Shown here: positions 28,152 through 37,182 of the stretch, one piece after another
Layout of the letters: each line of letters begins with the position of its first letter
Numbering within the stretch: position 1 is the stretch's first letter
NCBI GenBank assembly: GCA_945906755.1
Contig: CAMDRJ010000009.1
Coordinates: 1-37,242 of the forward strand
Direction of reading: 5' to 3'
DNA: 37,242 bases
DNA from: Klebsiella pneumoniae
GTDB taxonomy: Bacteria > Pseudomonadota > Gammaproteobacteria > Burkholderiales > SG8-39
Made by a program: the position numbers and the translations under genes
Notes under the pieces: model-generated
What the model was told of the DNA's origin: nothing
Database searches by the model: none
The model's input: only the letters and a program-made list of their open reading frames with translations

Positions 28152-28799
28152 CTAAAGCCTGCCGCGCAACTTCGCAACGCGCGCACGACGCGCCGGTGCA
28201 AAGGCCGCATCGCCTGTCCACTCATAAAGCGCCCGCGTCACATCAAAATGCGCGGCGAGTCCGGTCCGTTCGAGTAATGCGATCGGCCCTTCCGGATAGC
28301 CAAGGCCCATTTTCAAGGTGGCGTCCAGATCGGCGGCGCTCGCCAAGCGTTCATCCAGACGACGCAGCGCCGCGTTCAAATACGGGCGAATGAGCCGATT
28401 GACGATGCGTCCTGGTACATCAGCGCAGACTGCCACCTTGAATCCAAACGATTCGAACAGCGACTTGCATGCTGTAAGTGCCGCAGGCGATGTTTGCGGC
28501 TGCTTGACCAACTCGATCAAATTCGATGGCTCGGCGTTGCCCATACGAAACCGCGCAAACCCAAGCACGTTCGAGCCTTCTTCGCCGCGCGCTTCACCGG
28601 TATGCACACCAAGACATTCTTCACCGAGTTCGACAAGAATCGCTGAGCACTGCTCGCGGTTGACACTTTGCGTGAAAGCCTCACCCGCACGAGCACCGAT
28701 GTGGACGTGAATGTCGCCAGTGGGGATGGCACCGGTAACGAGTGCGTGGGCCGCGGGGAAGGATCGACTGTCACCCGTTTGAATGATTCGGTGTGCCAT
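28152..28799 (-). CDS. 3-hydroxyacyl-CoA dehydrogenase-like protein lacking a recognisable NAD-binding N-terminus
   Basis: VPGRIVNRLIRPYLNAALRRLDERLASAADLDATLKMGLGYPEGPIALLERTGL matches the HCDH C-terminal pattern; no GxGxxG at the N-terminus. Confidence 0.75.
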   Translation of the reverse strand: MAHRIIQTGDSRSFPAAHALVTGAIPTGDIHVHIGARAGEAFTQSVNREQCSAILVELGEECLGVHTGEARGEEGSNVLGFARFRMGNAEPSNLIELVKQPQTSPAALTACKSLFESFGFKVAVCADVPGRIVNRLIRPYLNAALRRLDERLASAADLDATLKMGLGYPEGPIALLERTGLAAHFDVTRALYEWTGDAAFAPARRARVAKLRGRL

Positions 28800-28804
28800 A
28801 GCGT

Positions 28805-29683
28805 CTACGCTCCGAACATCGCGTCGCGTTCATATTGGAAGAAGCCACGCCCGGACTTGCGCCCGAGACGGCCCGCTGCGATCATCCGCTTCACCAGTGC
28901 CGGGCAGGTCGCTCTCGGTTCATGGGTCAGCCCATGCATGGCATCGCATAGCAGCACCTGGGTATCCATGCCAATCAGATCCAGCAATTCCATCGGACCC
29001 ATTGCATAACCCATGGCAGTCTTGATCGCAAGATCGATATCGGCCGGCTCGGCAATGCCTGCTTCGACCATGCGGATCGCGTCGTTATTGAACGGGATCA
29101 GAAAATAATTCAACACGAAGCCCGGGCTATCCTGCGTGCGCACCGGCTTCTGGCCAAGTGCTTCACAAAATTTCCATGCCGCATCGAATGCCTCAGGCTT
29201 GGTATTCATGCCGGGCGACATTTCGACGAGCTTCATCAATTGCGCTGGTAAACAAAAATGCATGCCGACGAAGCGATCATCGCGGCCGGTGCCGCCCGCA
29301 ATTTCGGTGATCGAGATCGTCGAGGTGTTGGATGCGAAGATCGTATGCGCGGGGCAGACGCGGTTAAGCGCAGCGAATAACTCGTGTTTGACGCGTAAAT
29401 CTTCGAACACCGCCTCGATGACAAGATCGCAGGCCGCCAGGTCTTCAAGCCGCGTGGTCGGCAGCAAGTCCGCCATGATGCGATCGACCTGCGCTTGCGT
29501 CAGTTTGTTGCGCTTGACGGAACTCGCAAAGAACCCGGCCTGCTGCGCAAGCGCACGCTCAAGCTGCTTCGCGTTGGTGTCATAGAGCAGCGTGCGAAAT
29601 CCGGCGCGCGCGGCAACGATTGCAATGCCTGCACCCATCGTCCCGGCACCAGCGATTCCGACAGTTTTGATTTCCGACATCAT
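28805..29683 (-). CDS. 3-hydroxybutyryl-CoA dehydrogenase
   Basis: TVGIAGAGTMGAGIAIVAARAGFRTLLYD; FASNTSTISITEIA; DSPGFVLNYFLIPFNNDAIRMVEAGIA. Confidence 0.94.
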   Translation of the reverse strand: MMSEIKTVGIAGAGTMGAGIAIVAARAGFRTLLYDTNAKQLERALAQQAGFFASSVKRNKLTQAQVDRIMADLLPTTRLEDLAACDLVIEAVFEDLRVKHELFAALNRVCPAHTIFASNTSTISITEIAGGTGRDDRFVGMHFCLPAQLMKLVEMSPGMNTKPEAFDAAWKFCEALGQKPVRTQDSPGFVLNYFLIPFNNDAIRMVEAGIAEPADIDLAIKTAMGYAMGPMELLDLIGMDTQVLLCDAMHGLTHEPRATCPALVKRMIAAGRLGRKSGRGFFQYERDAMFGA

Positions 29684-29726
29684 GCAATCTCGTGGTTTCG
29701 TAGGAGAGCAAGGATACGGCGAGCCG

Positions 29727-30902
29727 CTATCGTCCGCCCTTATCGATAAAACTGCGGCCGATCAATTGGCGATGAATCTGATTGGTGCCTTCCCAGATCT
29801 GCGTGATCTTGGCATCGCGCATCAATCGCTCGACACGGTAATCTTTGCAGTATCCATAGCCGCCGTGCAGCTGCACGGCCTCGGTGCTGATCCGCATCGC
29901 CAAGTCAGAAGCACGCATCTTCAGCATCGATGCCTCAATCCCAATATCAGATTCACCCGCATCGATCAGCCGCGCGACATGCCATAACCACGCCTCGCAC
30001 ATCGCCAAATCGGTTGCGAGGTCAGCCAGCAAGAATTGGATGCCCTGGAATTCGATGATCTTGCGGCCGGACTGCTTACGCGTATTGATATAGGCCACCG
30101 CATCTTCATAGGCGGCGCGCGCGATGCCAAGCGCATGCGCCGCGACGCTCGGGCGCGATTTGTTGAGTGACGCGAGCAGAATGGCGAGCCCCTCGCCCGG
30201 CCCGCCTAATAAATTCGTGCGCGGTACGCGGCAAGCATCGAATGCCAAGGTCGCGGTGCCCGATGCGCGCGTGCCCATCTTGTCTTCGGTGCGCACGATC
30301 CGCAGACCCGGCGTGTTCTTTTCGAGGATGAGAACGGTGATGGCGCGCTTCGGATCATCGATTTCCGACCACTTGCCGAACAAGACATAGAGATCGGCGA
30401 CATCGCCATTCGAAATAAAGATCTTGCCGCCGTCGATGACGATCGCATCGCCATCGGGACGAAAACGCGTACGCATGCCTGTCGCATCCGACCCGGCCTC
30501 AGGCTCGGTGATTGTGAGTGCGGCCAGCCCGCCTTTTGCCATCACCGGCAGAAAGCGCTGCTTGAGCTGTTCCGAGCCAAGATCGATGACCGGCTTGATC
30601 GCATGAAAATTGGTCGCCCAAATGATGCCGGTGGCGGCACAGGCTTTCGATATCTCGCGCACGCATTCGAGGTACGCCGCATAGGAGACGGGCGCGCCAC
30701 CATACGCCTCGGGAATGAACATCTGGTTGAGGCCGAGTGCGTTGATCGCGGCGACATTGTCCCAGGGGAATGCGGCGCTGGCATCGTATTGCGCTGCGCG
30801 CGGGGCGATTTTCTCGCGCGCCAACTGCCGGACGCTTTCAATCAGCATGCGATCTTCGTCGGCAAACGAGACGCTTGCATCCAGCCGATTGAAAACCTTC
30901 AT
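29727..30902 (-). CDS. acyl-CoA dehydrogenase
   Basis: LAALTITEPEAGSDATGMRTRF; KIFISNGDVADLYVLF; VQLHGGYGYCKDYRVERLMRDAKITQIWEGTNQIHRQLIGR. Confidence 0.95.
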   Translation of the reverse strand: MKVFNRLDASVSFADEDRMLIESVRQLAREKIAPRAAQYDASAAFPWDNVAAINALGLNQMFIPEAYGGAPVSYAAYLECVREISKACAATGIIWATNFHAIKPVIDLGSEQLKQRFLPVMAKGGLAALTITEPEAGSDATGMRTRFRPDGDAIVIDGGKIFISNGDVADLYVLFGKWSEIDDPKRAITVLILEKNTPGLRIVRTEDKMGTRASGTATLAFDACRVPRTNLLGGPGEGLAILLASLNKSRPSVAAHALGIARAAYEDAVAYINTRKQSGRKIIEFQGIQFLLADLATDLAMCEAWLWHVARLIDAGESDIGIEASMLKMRASDLAMRISTEAVQLHGGYGYCKDYRVERLMRDAKITQIWEGTNQIHRQLIGRSFIDKGGR

Positions 30903-32575
30903 GGCGCATCCTTCGGCGCTACCCAGCGTACCGGCGCGGGCTTAATACGCCCGCTCTTTAGCCATTCGATGAGTTCCCGCTTTAGCACCTTGCCGCTCGC
31001 GGTCAATGGGTACACCTCCATCTGGAGGTAGTACTCCGGCATGTCGTACTTCGACAACCCAGAGGCGGCAAGATGCGCGAGCACCGCATCGCCTGAGAGC
31101 ACCACCCCATGCGAGGCGATGATCGTGAGGCACACCCTCTCGCCCAGCCGGTCATCGGGCATCGGGATGGCAGCGGCGACGCGAATGTCCGGATGCTTTT
31201 TCGCATGGTCCTCGATCTGGCTTGGATAGATGTTGCGGCCACCGCGGATGATCATATCTTTCTTCCGCCCGACGATCTCCAGGTTGCCATTCGCATCAAA
31301 GCGGCCAAGGTCCCCCGACATGAACCAGCCATGGCGATTGAACGATTGCTCGGTCGCCGCCTGATTGTCGAAATAGCCGAGCATGAGCACGCCGCCCCGC
31401 CCGCCGATTTCACCAATTTCGCCCGGACCTACCTCGATATCGTTGTTGTCCGCGTTCCACAACTTCACTTCGTAGCCGTGACCGGCCTTGCCGCAGGTCG
31501 CGGTGATCGTATTCTCATCATCGGTGGGCAGCGTGTACTGATGCGAGCTGTTCTCGGTCATGCCATAGATGTTCTGCGGCTTAATCCCAAGCGAGAGAAA
31601 GCTCTGCGCGGTAGCGGGTGGAATGGTGGAGCCGGCCATATAGAACACCTTCACCGCCCCGAGTTGCTGCAATCCGCGCGTCTTCATCTCCGCAATGATG
31701 TCGATCGCATGCGTCGGCACGCCCATGACATAGGTCGCACCGCTCTCGATGATCCAATCAATCGGCCGTTTGCCAGGAGGCGCGTCATTCACCACCAACT
31801 CCATGCCGGCCACCAGCATTTGCACCAACGCGACAGTGGCAATGTGATGCGAAAGCGGCGAGAGCGAATAGACGATCGTACGGACATCGTGATGCCAATC
31901 GCGCACCATCGCGCGCGCATTGGCGAGCAGGGTATTGTCCGAATGCAAGACGCCCTTCGGCCGGCCGGTGGTGCCGGACGTAAAGGCGAGATAGACGATT
32001 TTGTCGGGGTCTTCAATAACGGGAGATTGTGCCGTAACGCTCGCCATCGGCTGCGGAAACGGCTGCGTACCTTCCATGCCTTCCATGCCTGCCGGCGCAT
32101 CGAGCACGAACACGTTCTTGAGTGACGCGACCGCATTAGCGCGCTGAAAAATATTTTCCGCTTTCGCATCCGCCCCGTAGCCTGGCTGCGCGAACAGCGT
32201 GACGGCTGACAATCGCTCCATCAAGGTAACGACTTCGGCGACCGTGTAGTTCTGATGCAGGCTTGGATTGCAGACGTAGCCGTTGCGCGAACACGCGAGA
32301 AACACGATGGTTGCTTCAACGCGATTCGGCAACCAAACGCAAACACGATCGCCCTGTCGCAGGCCCTTTGCATCGAGCGTATGCGCAACCGCATCGACCC
32401 AGCGTCGCAGCGCGGACCAGGTGAGGCGCCGACGCGAATCACGCAGCGCAAAAGCATCGGGCCGCGTCGCCGCGTGATGGGCAAGACGCGTGTACATGGT
32501 GTCTGGCTGCCAAACGCCCGTGGCGTAGTAGGCGCGCGCCGCACTCGGGTTGTGAAGCGTGAGAAGAGTGTTCAT
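30899..32575 (-). CDS. AMP-forming acyl-CoA synthetase/ligase
   Basis: YLAFTSGTTGRPKGVLHSDN; YGMTENSSHQ; WFMSGDLGRFDANGNLEIVGRKKDMIIRGGRNIYPSQIE; GKVLKRELIEW. Track ORF extends upstream; MNTLL start at 32575. Confidence 0.94.
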   Translation of the reverse strand: MNTLLTLHNPSAARAYYATGVWQPDTMYTRLAHHAATRPDAFALRDSRRRLTWSALRRWVDAVAHTLDAKGLRQGDRVCVWLPNRVEATIVFLACSRNGYVCNPSLHQNYTVAEVVTLMERLSAVTLFAQPGYGADAKAENIFQRANAVASLKNVFVLDAPAGMEGMEGTQPFPQPMASVTAQSPVIEDPDKIVYLAFTSGTTGRPKGVLHSDNTLLANARAMVRDWHHDVRTIVYSLSPLSHHIATVALVQMLVAGMELVVNDAPPGKRPIDWIIESGATYVMGVPTHAIDIIAEMKTRGLQQLGAVKVFYMAGSTIPPATAQSFLSLGIKPQNIYGMTENSSHQYTLPTDDENTITATCGKAGHGYEVKLWNADNNDIEVGPGEIGEIGGRGGVLMLGYFDNQAATEQSFNRHGWFMSGDLGRFDANGNLEIVGRKKDMIIRGGRNIYPSQIEDHAKKHPDIRVAAAIPMPDDRLGERVCLTIIASHGVVLSGDAVLAHLAASGLSKYDMPEYYLQMEVYPLTASGKVLKRELIEWLKSGRIKPAPVRWVAPKDAP

Positions 32576-32597
32576 ACAGTGCGAGTTGGGTCTAAGG

Positions 32598-33377
32598 CTA
32601 ATGCCCAAATGTCGAGGGATCGGGTTTGCGCCGTTCGGCAAACGATTTCGACAGCTCCTTTGACTCGTCGGTGTCGAGGTACTGCCTGAGCAGGAGATCA
32701 TGCGCCATACGCGATAGGCCCGCCACGCCGCCATGCCGCGCATTGAATGCCGCCTTCACCGAAGCGAGCGCGAACGAACCGCGGTCGGCGATTTCAAGCG
32801 CCCATTGCCGGGTTTCTGCGCGCAGTTGGTCATCGGGCACCACGCGATTAATGAGTCCGAGCGACAACGCCTCAGCGGACGATATCTTCGGGTTATGGAA
32901 CCACATCTCCTTCGCCTTCTTCTTGCCCACGAGGTCTTCGAGATACCAGGTGCCGTAACCCGCATCAAAGCTGCCCATCATCGGCCCGACCTGGCGGAAC
33001 ACCGCGCTTTCTTTGGCAATCGTGAGATCGCAGACCATCTGCAAAACATTGCCTCCACCCACCGCAAATCCATTGACCGAGGCAATCACCGGTTTTTGCA
33101 GCCGCTCGATCGATTCGTACATTTCAAGGGTCGGTAGCACGCCCGCATACATCATCGTGTCTTCCATGCCGTCTTTGCGGCCACCGATGCAAAAGAATTT
33201 TTCGCCCGCACCCGTGATCACCAGCACCCGCGTGCGCGTTTCGCGGCGGATGTCATTGATGCAATCGCGAATCTCATGACACATGGTGGCGTTGAACATA
33301 TTGCCGTCATCGGGGCGATTAAGCGTAATCGTGCCGATCGGGCCGTCTTCGGCATAGAGAATGGTTTGAAACGACAT
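32598..33377 (-). CDS. crotonase-family protein, BadI/MenB-like
   Basis: VNGFAVGGGNVLQMVCDLTIAKESAVFRQVGPMMGSFDAGYGTWYLEDLVGKKKAKEMW and YLDTDESKE strongly resemble BadI/MenB signatures. Confidence 0.82.
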   Translation of the reverse strand: MSFQTILYAEDGPIGTITLNRPDDGNMFNATMCHEIRDCINDIRRETRTRVLVITGAGEKFFCIGGRKDGMEDTMMYAGVLPTLEMYESIERLQKPVIASVNGFAVGGGNVLQMVCDLTIAKESAVFRQVGPMMGSFDAGYGTWYLEDLVGKKKAKEMWFHNPKISSAEALSLGLINRVVPDDQLRAETRQWALEIADRGSFALASVKAAFNARHGGVAGLSRMAHDLLLRQYLDTDESKELSKSFAERRKPDPSTFGH

Positions 33378-33422
33378 GACGATTGCCTGGATAAACGATG
33401 GAGAACGAGTTTAGCGCACCCC

Positions 33423-34655
33423 TTAAACTATTCCCTTCGCCCGCAATGTTTGAATCACATCGTCCGCGATGCCCGCTTCACGCAGGATCGCCTCGCTTTG
33501 CTCACCAAGGCGCGGCGGACGCATCCGCAGCGTGTCGCTTGAACCATCGACATGCATGCCAAGTCCCACCTGCGGAATCGGTTCGCCTTCGGTATCGATG
33601 CGATAGAAGAGGCCGCGGTCGATCAATGCTGGATCGGCTGCGACCTGATCAACACGATTGATCGGCCCGGCCGGCACGCCTGCTTTGTCGAAGAGCGCAA
33701 GCCAATACGCGCGCGGCTTGGTGAGGAGAAGCGTCTGAATGCGTGCGGCCAATTCAGCGCGCACGGCACGACGTCCGACGTTGGTCGCGTAACGCGGATC
33801 GCTGCCAAGTTCGGCGTTACCGGTGGCATCACAGAAACGCCGGAATAGATTGTCGTTGCCAAGCCCAAGCGTAATCGGCTCGTCTTTCGTCTGGAACACC
33901 TGATAGACCGCGATCACGCTGTCCTTCGCGCCGGATCGCCTGGGCACATCGCCCGAACCGAGGTAGGTCACGATGCGGGAGGACATGAAGCGCGTCATGC
34001 TTTCCACCAGCGCGGCATCGATCAGATGGCCTTGACCGGTCCGCCCGCGATGGAAGAGCGCACAGGCGGTGGCGAGCGCCACATCCATTCCACTCAATAC
34101 ATCGGCGGCGGGTGCGCCGACTTTCTGCGGATCTTGCGCCAGCTCGCCGGTGAGATCCATGACGCTGCTGTAGCCCTCGGCGATCAAGTCGTAACAGGGG
34201 CGCTCGGCGCGCGGACCTTCCAGGCCAAAGCCCGTGAGCGAAACGAATATGAGGCTTGGATTGACTGCCGTTAGGCTCGCGTGATCGATCTTTAGTTTCT
34301 TTTGCACGCGCGGCAGCGCATTGGTGATCACGACATCCGCCGATTTGACCAGCGCATGAAGCGCGGCGAGACCTTCCGGTTGCGAGAAATCGAGCGTTAG
34401 GCTCCGCTTGTTGCGATTCACGGAGAGAAACCACAACGACTCGCCATCGAGAAAGGGCGGCCCCCATACGCGGGAATCATCACCCACTCCCGGCTTTTCA
34501 ATTTTGACGATATCGGCGCCGAAATCGCCGAGCAGCATCGTTGCGTAGGGCCCGGCGATGGAGGTCGTGAGATCGATGACGCGCACACCTTCGAGCAGGC
34601 GCATGCCGTCGCCGGGTCGTTTGGCAGGCAGATGATGAACGGGTAACATGACCAT
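33423..34655 (-). CDS. CaiB/BaiF-family CoA-transferase
   Basis: LLEGVRVIDLTTSIAGPYATMLLGDFGADIVKIEKPGVGDDSRVWGPPF; NRNKRSLTLDFSQPEG. Start 34655 or 34649. Confidence 0.94.
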   Translation of the reverse strand: MVMLPVHHLPAKRPGDGMRLLEGVRVIDLTTSIAGPYATMLLGDFGADIVKIEKPGVGDDSRVWGPPFLDGESLWFLSVNRNKRSLTLDFSQPEGLAALHALVKSADVVITNALPRVQKKLKIDHASLTAVNPSLIFVSLTGFGLEGPRAERPCYDLIAEGYSSVMDLTGELAQDPQKVGAPAADVLSGMDVALATACALFHRGRTGQGHLIDAALVESMTRFMSSRIVTYLGSGDVPRRSGAKDSVIAVYQVFQTKDEPITLGLGNDNLFRRFCDATGNAELGSDPRYATNVGRRAVRAELAARIQTLLLTKPRAYWLALFDKAGVPAGPINRVDQVAADPALIDRGLFYRIDTEGEPIPQVGLGMHVDGSSDTLRMRPPRLGEQSEAILREAGIADDVIQTLRAKGIV

Positions 34656-34724
34656 CCTTTTGATCGTTGACACATTCGAACAGGTATCCTGATCGATTCT
34701 GTCGTAGTTCATGGAACTCCGCGC

Positions 34725-35354
34725 ATGACCGCACTGCTGGCGATTTGGCATGACGTCGAGCCAAGCGTCGTCGCCGCCTATGACGCCTGGTATGACGAAG
34801 AGCATTTTCCCGAGCGCCTGAGCTGTCCGGATTTCATCAACGGGCAGCGGTACCGGGCCATCGATGCGAACACGACGCCGCAATATCTCGCGTTCTACGA
34901 GGTGGCATCGCTTGATGCATTGACCTCGCCCACTTACCGCAGCCGCTTGGAAAATCCAACCGAGCGAACAAAGAAGGTGATCGCGGGATTTCGTAATTCG
35001 ATCCGCGGCGCCTGCCGTGTGCGATTCGATATGGGGACAGGCGCGGGCCTCTTCTGCGCAACGCTCGCGCTGGATGGCGCCAAATCGGCTGGCCGCTTAA
35101 CGCAGATGGCCGAAACGATTGCGAAGCGAACCGGTGTGAACCGAATGCGGATTATCGAAGGCGACGCAGCGGCGACCGGACCGGTCACTGCCGAACAGCG
35201 CCTGCGCGGACAACTCGATCGACCCGTGCCGTTGACCGCGATCGTCGAAATGGACACCGATGCTGACCTCGGTTGCATTGGTGCGCTGCACCCCGCTCCA
35301 GGCGAAGTGGTCCGTCGTTACCGGCGATTGCGGTTTGCGCTGGCACCCAAGTAG
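34725..35354 (+). CDS. conserved protein of the EthD/dimeric alpha-beta barrel-like type
   Basis: YDAWYDEEHFPERLSCPDFINGQRYRAIDANTTPQYLAFYEVASLDALTSPTYRSRLENPTE. Confidence 0.6.
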   Translation: MTALLAIWHDVEPSVVAAYDAWYDEEHFPERLSCPDFINGQRYRAIDANTTPQYLAFYEVASLDALTSPTYRSRLENPTERTKKVIAGFRNSIRGACRVRFDMGTGAGLFCATLALDGAKSAGRLTQMAETIAKRTGVNRMRIIEGDAAATGPVTAEQRLRGQLDRPVPLTAIVEMDTDADLGCIGALHPAPGEVVRRYRRLRFALAPK

Positions 35355-35414
35355 TTCCGCTACGAGCACACCGCGAACCCGACGATGATCACATCCGCCG
35401 CGCACCGATAGGTC

Positions 35415-36251
35415 GTGACCCTTCGCGCCTATCTTTACGCCCTTGGAGCGATTGCATTATGGAGCACGCTCGCCTGGCTTAGCGTCGAGCTTGCCAAGGT
35501 CCCGCCGTTTCTGCTGTTGGGTACCGCGCTACTGATCGGCGCGACACCCGGCCTGGCAAACATTCGTCGGTGGCGCGTCCCGCTCCCCACTCTCGCGCTT
35601 GGCGTGTTCGGCCTATTCGGTTTTCACCTACTCCTGTTTCTTGCCCTGCGGCTCGCCCCACCCGTCGAGGCAAATTTGGTGAATTACCTGTGGCCACTCC
35701 TCATCGTCTTACTAAGTCCGCTGTTGCTACGTGAATCGCACCTCACGCGATCTCAGATTGGCGCCGGGCTCCTTGGCTGCATTGGTGCGGGCATCCTGAT
35801 CGCAGGCAACATCGATCCATCGGCCCCACGCAATCTGGTTGGATTTGCCTTCGCGCTCGGTTCGGCCCTCACCTGGGCCGTATATTCCCTGCTCACCAAG
35901 CGCGTCGCGCCGTTTTCCAGCGCGGCGGTCGGTGGATTCTGTGTGGTGTCAGGCGTACTTGCGATCGCATGCCACGCATTGTTTGAGCCGGGCCATGTGT
36001 TTCAGTCGCGCGAGATCTGGCTCCTCATCGCCATTGGGATTGGCCCGATGGGTGCGGCGTTCTACCTATGGGATGCCGCTATCAAGGAGGGCGATCCGCG
36101 CATCATCGGCACGCTGGCTTATCTGACGCCGTTGCTCTCAACAGGCCTTCTGCTCGTAGCCGGATATGGCGAATGGACCGTGCGATTCGGGGTCGCGGCG
36201 GTCATGATCGTGGGTGCGGCGGTGTGGGCGGGACGGACGGAGCGCGATTGA
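35415..36251 (+). CDS. EamA/DMT-family transporter (YddG-like)
   Basis: Roughly ten hydrophobic segments; PPVEANLVNYLWPLLIVLLSPLLLRE; LTWAVYSLLTKRVA; GTG start. Confidence 0.85.
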   Translation: MTLRAYLYALGAIALWSTLAWLSVELAKVPPFLLLGTALLIGATPGLANIRRWRVPLPTLALGVFGLFGFHLLLFLALRLAPPVEANLVNYLWPLLIVLLSPLLLRESHLTRSQIGAGLLGCIGAGILIAGNIDPSAPRNLVGFAFALGSALTWAVYSLLTKRVAPFSSAAVGGFCVVSGVLAIACHALFEPGHVFQSREIWLLIAIGIGPMGAAFYLWDAAIKEGDPRIIGTLAYLTPLLSTGLLLVAGYGEWTVRFGVAAVMIVGAAVWAGRTERD

Positions 36252-36303
36252 TGTCGGACCCGTAGCGATGGCGGATGGTCCGCGGATGACACAGAGCGAA
36301 GCG

Positions 36304-36672
36304 CTAGCCCGATCGTGCCGCGCGAGTCGGTTTTTTGGCGCTTTTTTGTTTCCGCGCCTCGATCGCGGCAAGGCCCGCAAGTTCGACTGAAAGGTGGTCG
36401 GGGAAATCCGCGATCAGGCGAAGCCGTCCGCCCATCGCCTCGACGTAATCGCGGAGGGTTGAGATCAGGAGATCGCTGCGCTTTTCGAGCCGCGATATGC
36501 CCTCCTGTCCGATTCCAAGCGTTTCGGCGATTTTTTCCTGCGTCAAAGCCATCGCCTGACGAAGTTCCGCGAGCGCCATTTCTTCCGCGATCAAAGCGCG
36601 GGCACGCGCTTCGACGTTCCGGCGGCGAACCGGCGCGAGCTGGCCCATTTTCTGTCGCAGTGTCTTTGCCAT
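36304..36672 (-). CDS. XRE-type HTH antitoxin (HigA-like)
   Basis: RQAMALTQEKIAETLGIGQEGISRLEKRSDLLISTLRDYVEAMGGRLRLIADFPD. Confidence 0.88.
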   Translation of the reverse strand: MAKTLRQKMGQLAPVRRRNVEARARALIAEEMALAELRQAMALTQEKIAETLGIGQEGISRLEKRSDLLISTLRDYVEAMGGRLRLIADFPDHLSVELAGLAAIEARKQKSAKKPTRAARSG

Positions 36673-36674
36673 GA

Positions 36675-37037
36675 CTATCTCCGTTTCTCTTTAAGTGAGG
36701 CCAGATGAGCGTCGAATCGGTCATCAGCCTTGCGAATAAGCCGCATGTAGAACCGCTTCTGATTCGCTCCCGCTTTGTCACCCGCTACGAGCAGGATTGC
36801 GTTGCGCTTCGGGTCGAACGCGAAGGCAACGCGCCAAACCCCGTTTGCGGCATCGAACCGCAGCTCCTTCATGTTCACGTGGCGCGACGCCTTGAGCGTG
36901 TCGACACGAGGCCGCCCCAGACCAGGCCCGAAAGTACTCAACAGGTTGGCGTGCGCCAGAATCTCGTCCTGCACCGTCTCTGGCAGTCCGCCGAAATCGA
37001 CATCAAAATCGTCGTGGAATAGCACGGTCCAAGGCAT
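36675..37037 (-). CDS. RelE/HigB-like toxin (phage Gp49-like family)
   Basis: ARVNMKELR-type core (LKASRHVNMKELRFDAANGVWRVAFAFDPKRNAILLVAGDKAG..QKRFYMRLIRKADDRFDAHL); paired with the HTH gene. Confidence 0.87.
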   Translation of the reverse strand: MPWTVLFHDDFDVDFGGLPETVQDEILAHANLLSTFGPGLGRPRVDTLKASRHVNMKELRFDAANGVWRVAFAFDPKRNAILLVAGDKAGANQKRFYMRLIRKADDRFDAHLASLKEKRR

Positions 37038-37075
37038 GCGTCAGTATGCCATAAAAGACATATGTTCTGAACAAC

Positions 37076-37087
37076 CTTGTGCACAAG
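37076..37087. promoter_or_regulatory. perfect 12-bp palindrome upstream of the toxin-antitoxin pair (candidate operator)
   Basis: cttgtgcacaag about 40 bp upstream of the toxin start. Confidence 0.35.
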
Positions 37088-37182
37088 AAAAGACAACCTG
37101 ATTAGCAATGAAACTCCGCCGGCTCACGTGGCGAGCTAGCGGGTAGTTGAAGATGGGGGCCTTCCCGACGAGGAGGTACCCC

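Noticed and set aside
34656-34724. possible TTGACA promoter and repeated TGATCG in the CaiB/EthD-like divergent gap
   Set aside because: No well-spaced -10 hexamer for either strand and the repeat is only 6 bp; too weak to call.
36252-36303. CGGACC/GGTCCG inverted repeat between the DMT transporter and antitoxin genes
   Set aside because: 6-bp arms with a 16-nt loop and no U-tract; insufficient as a terminator.
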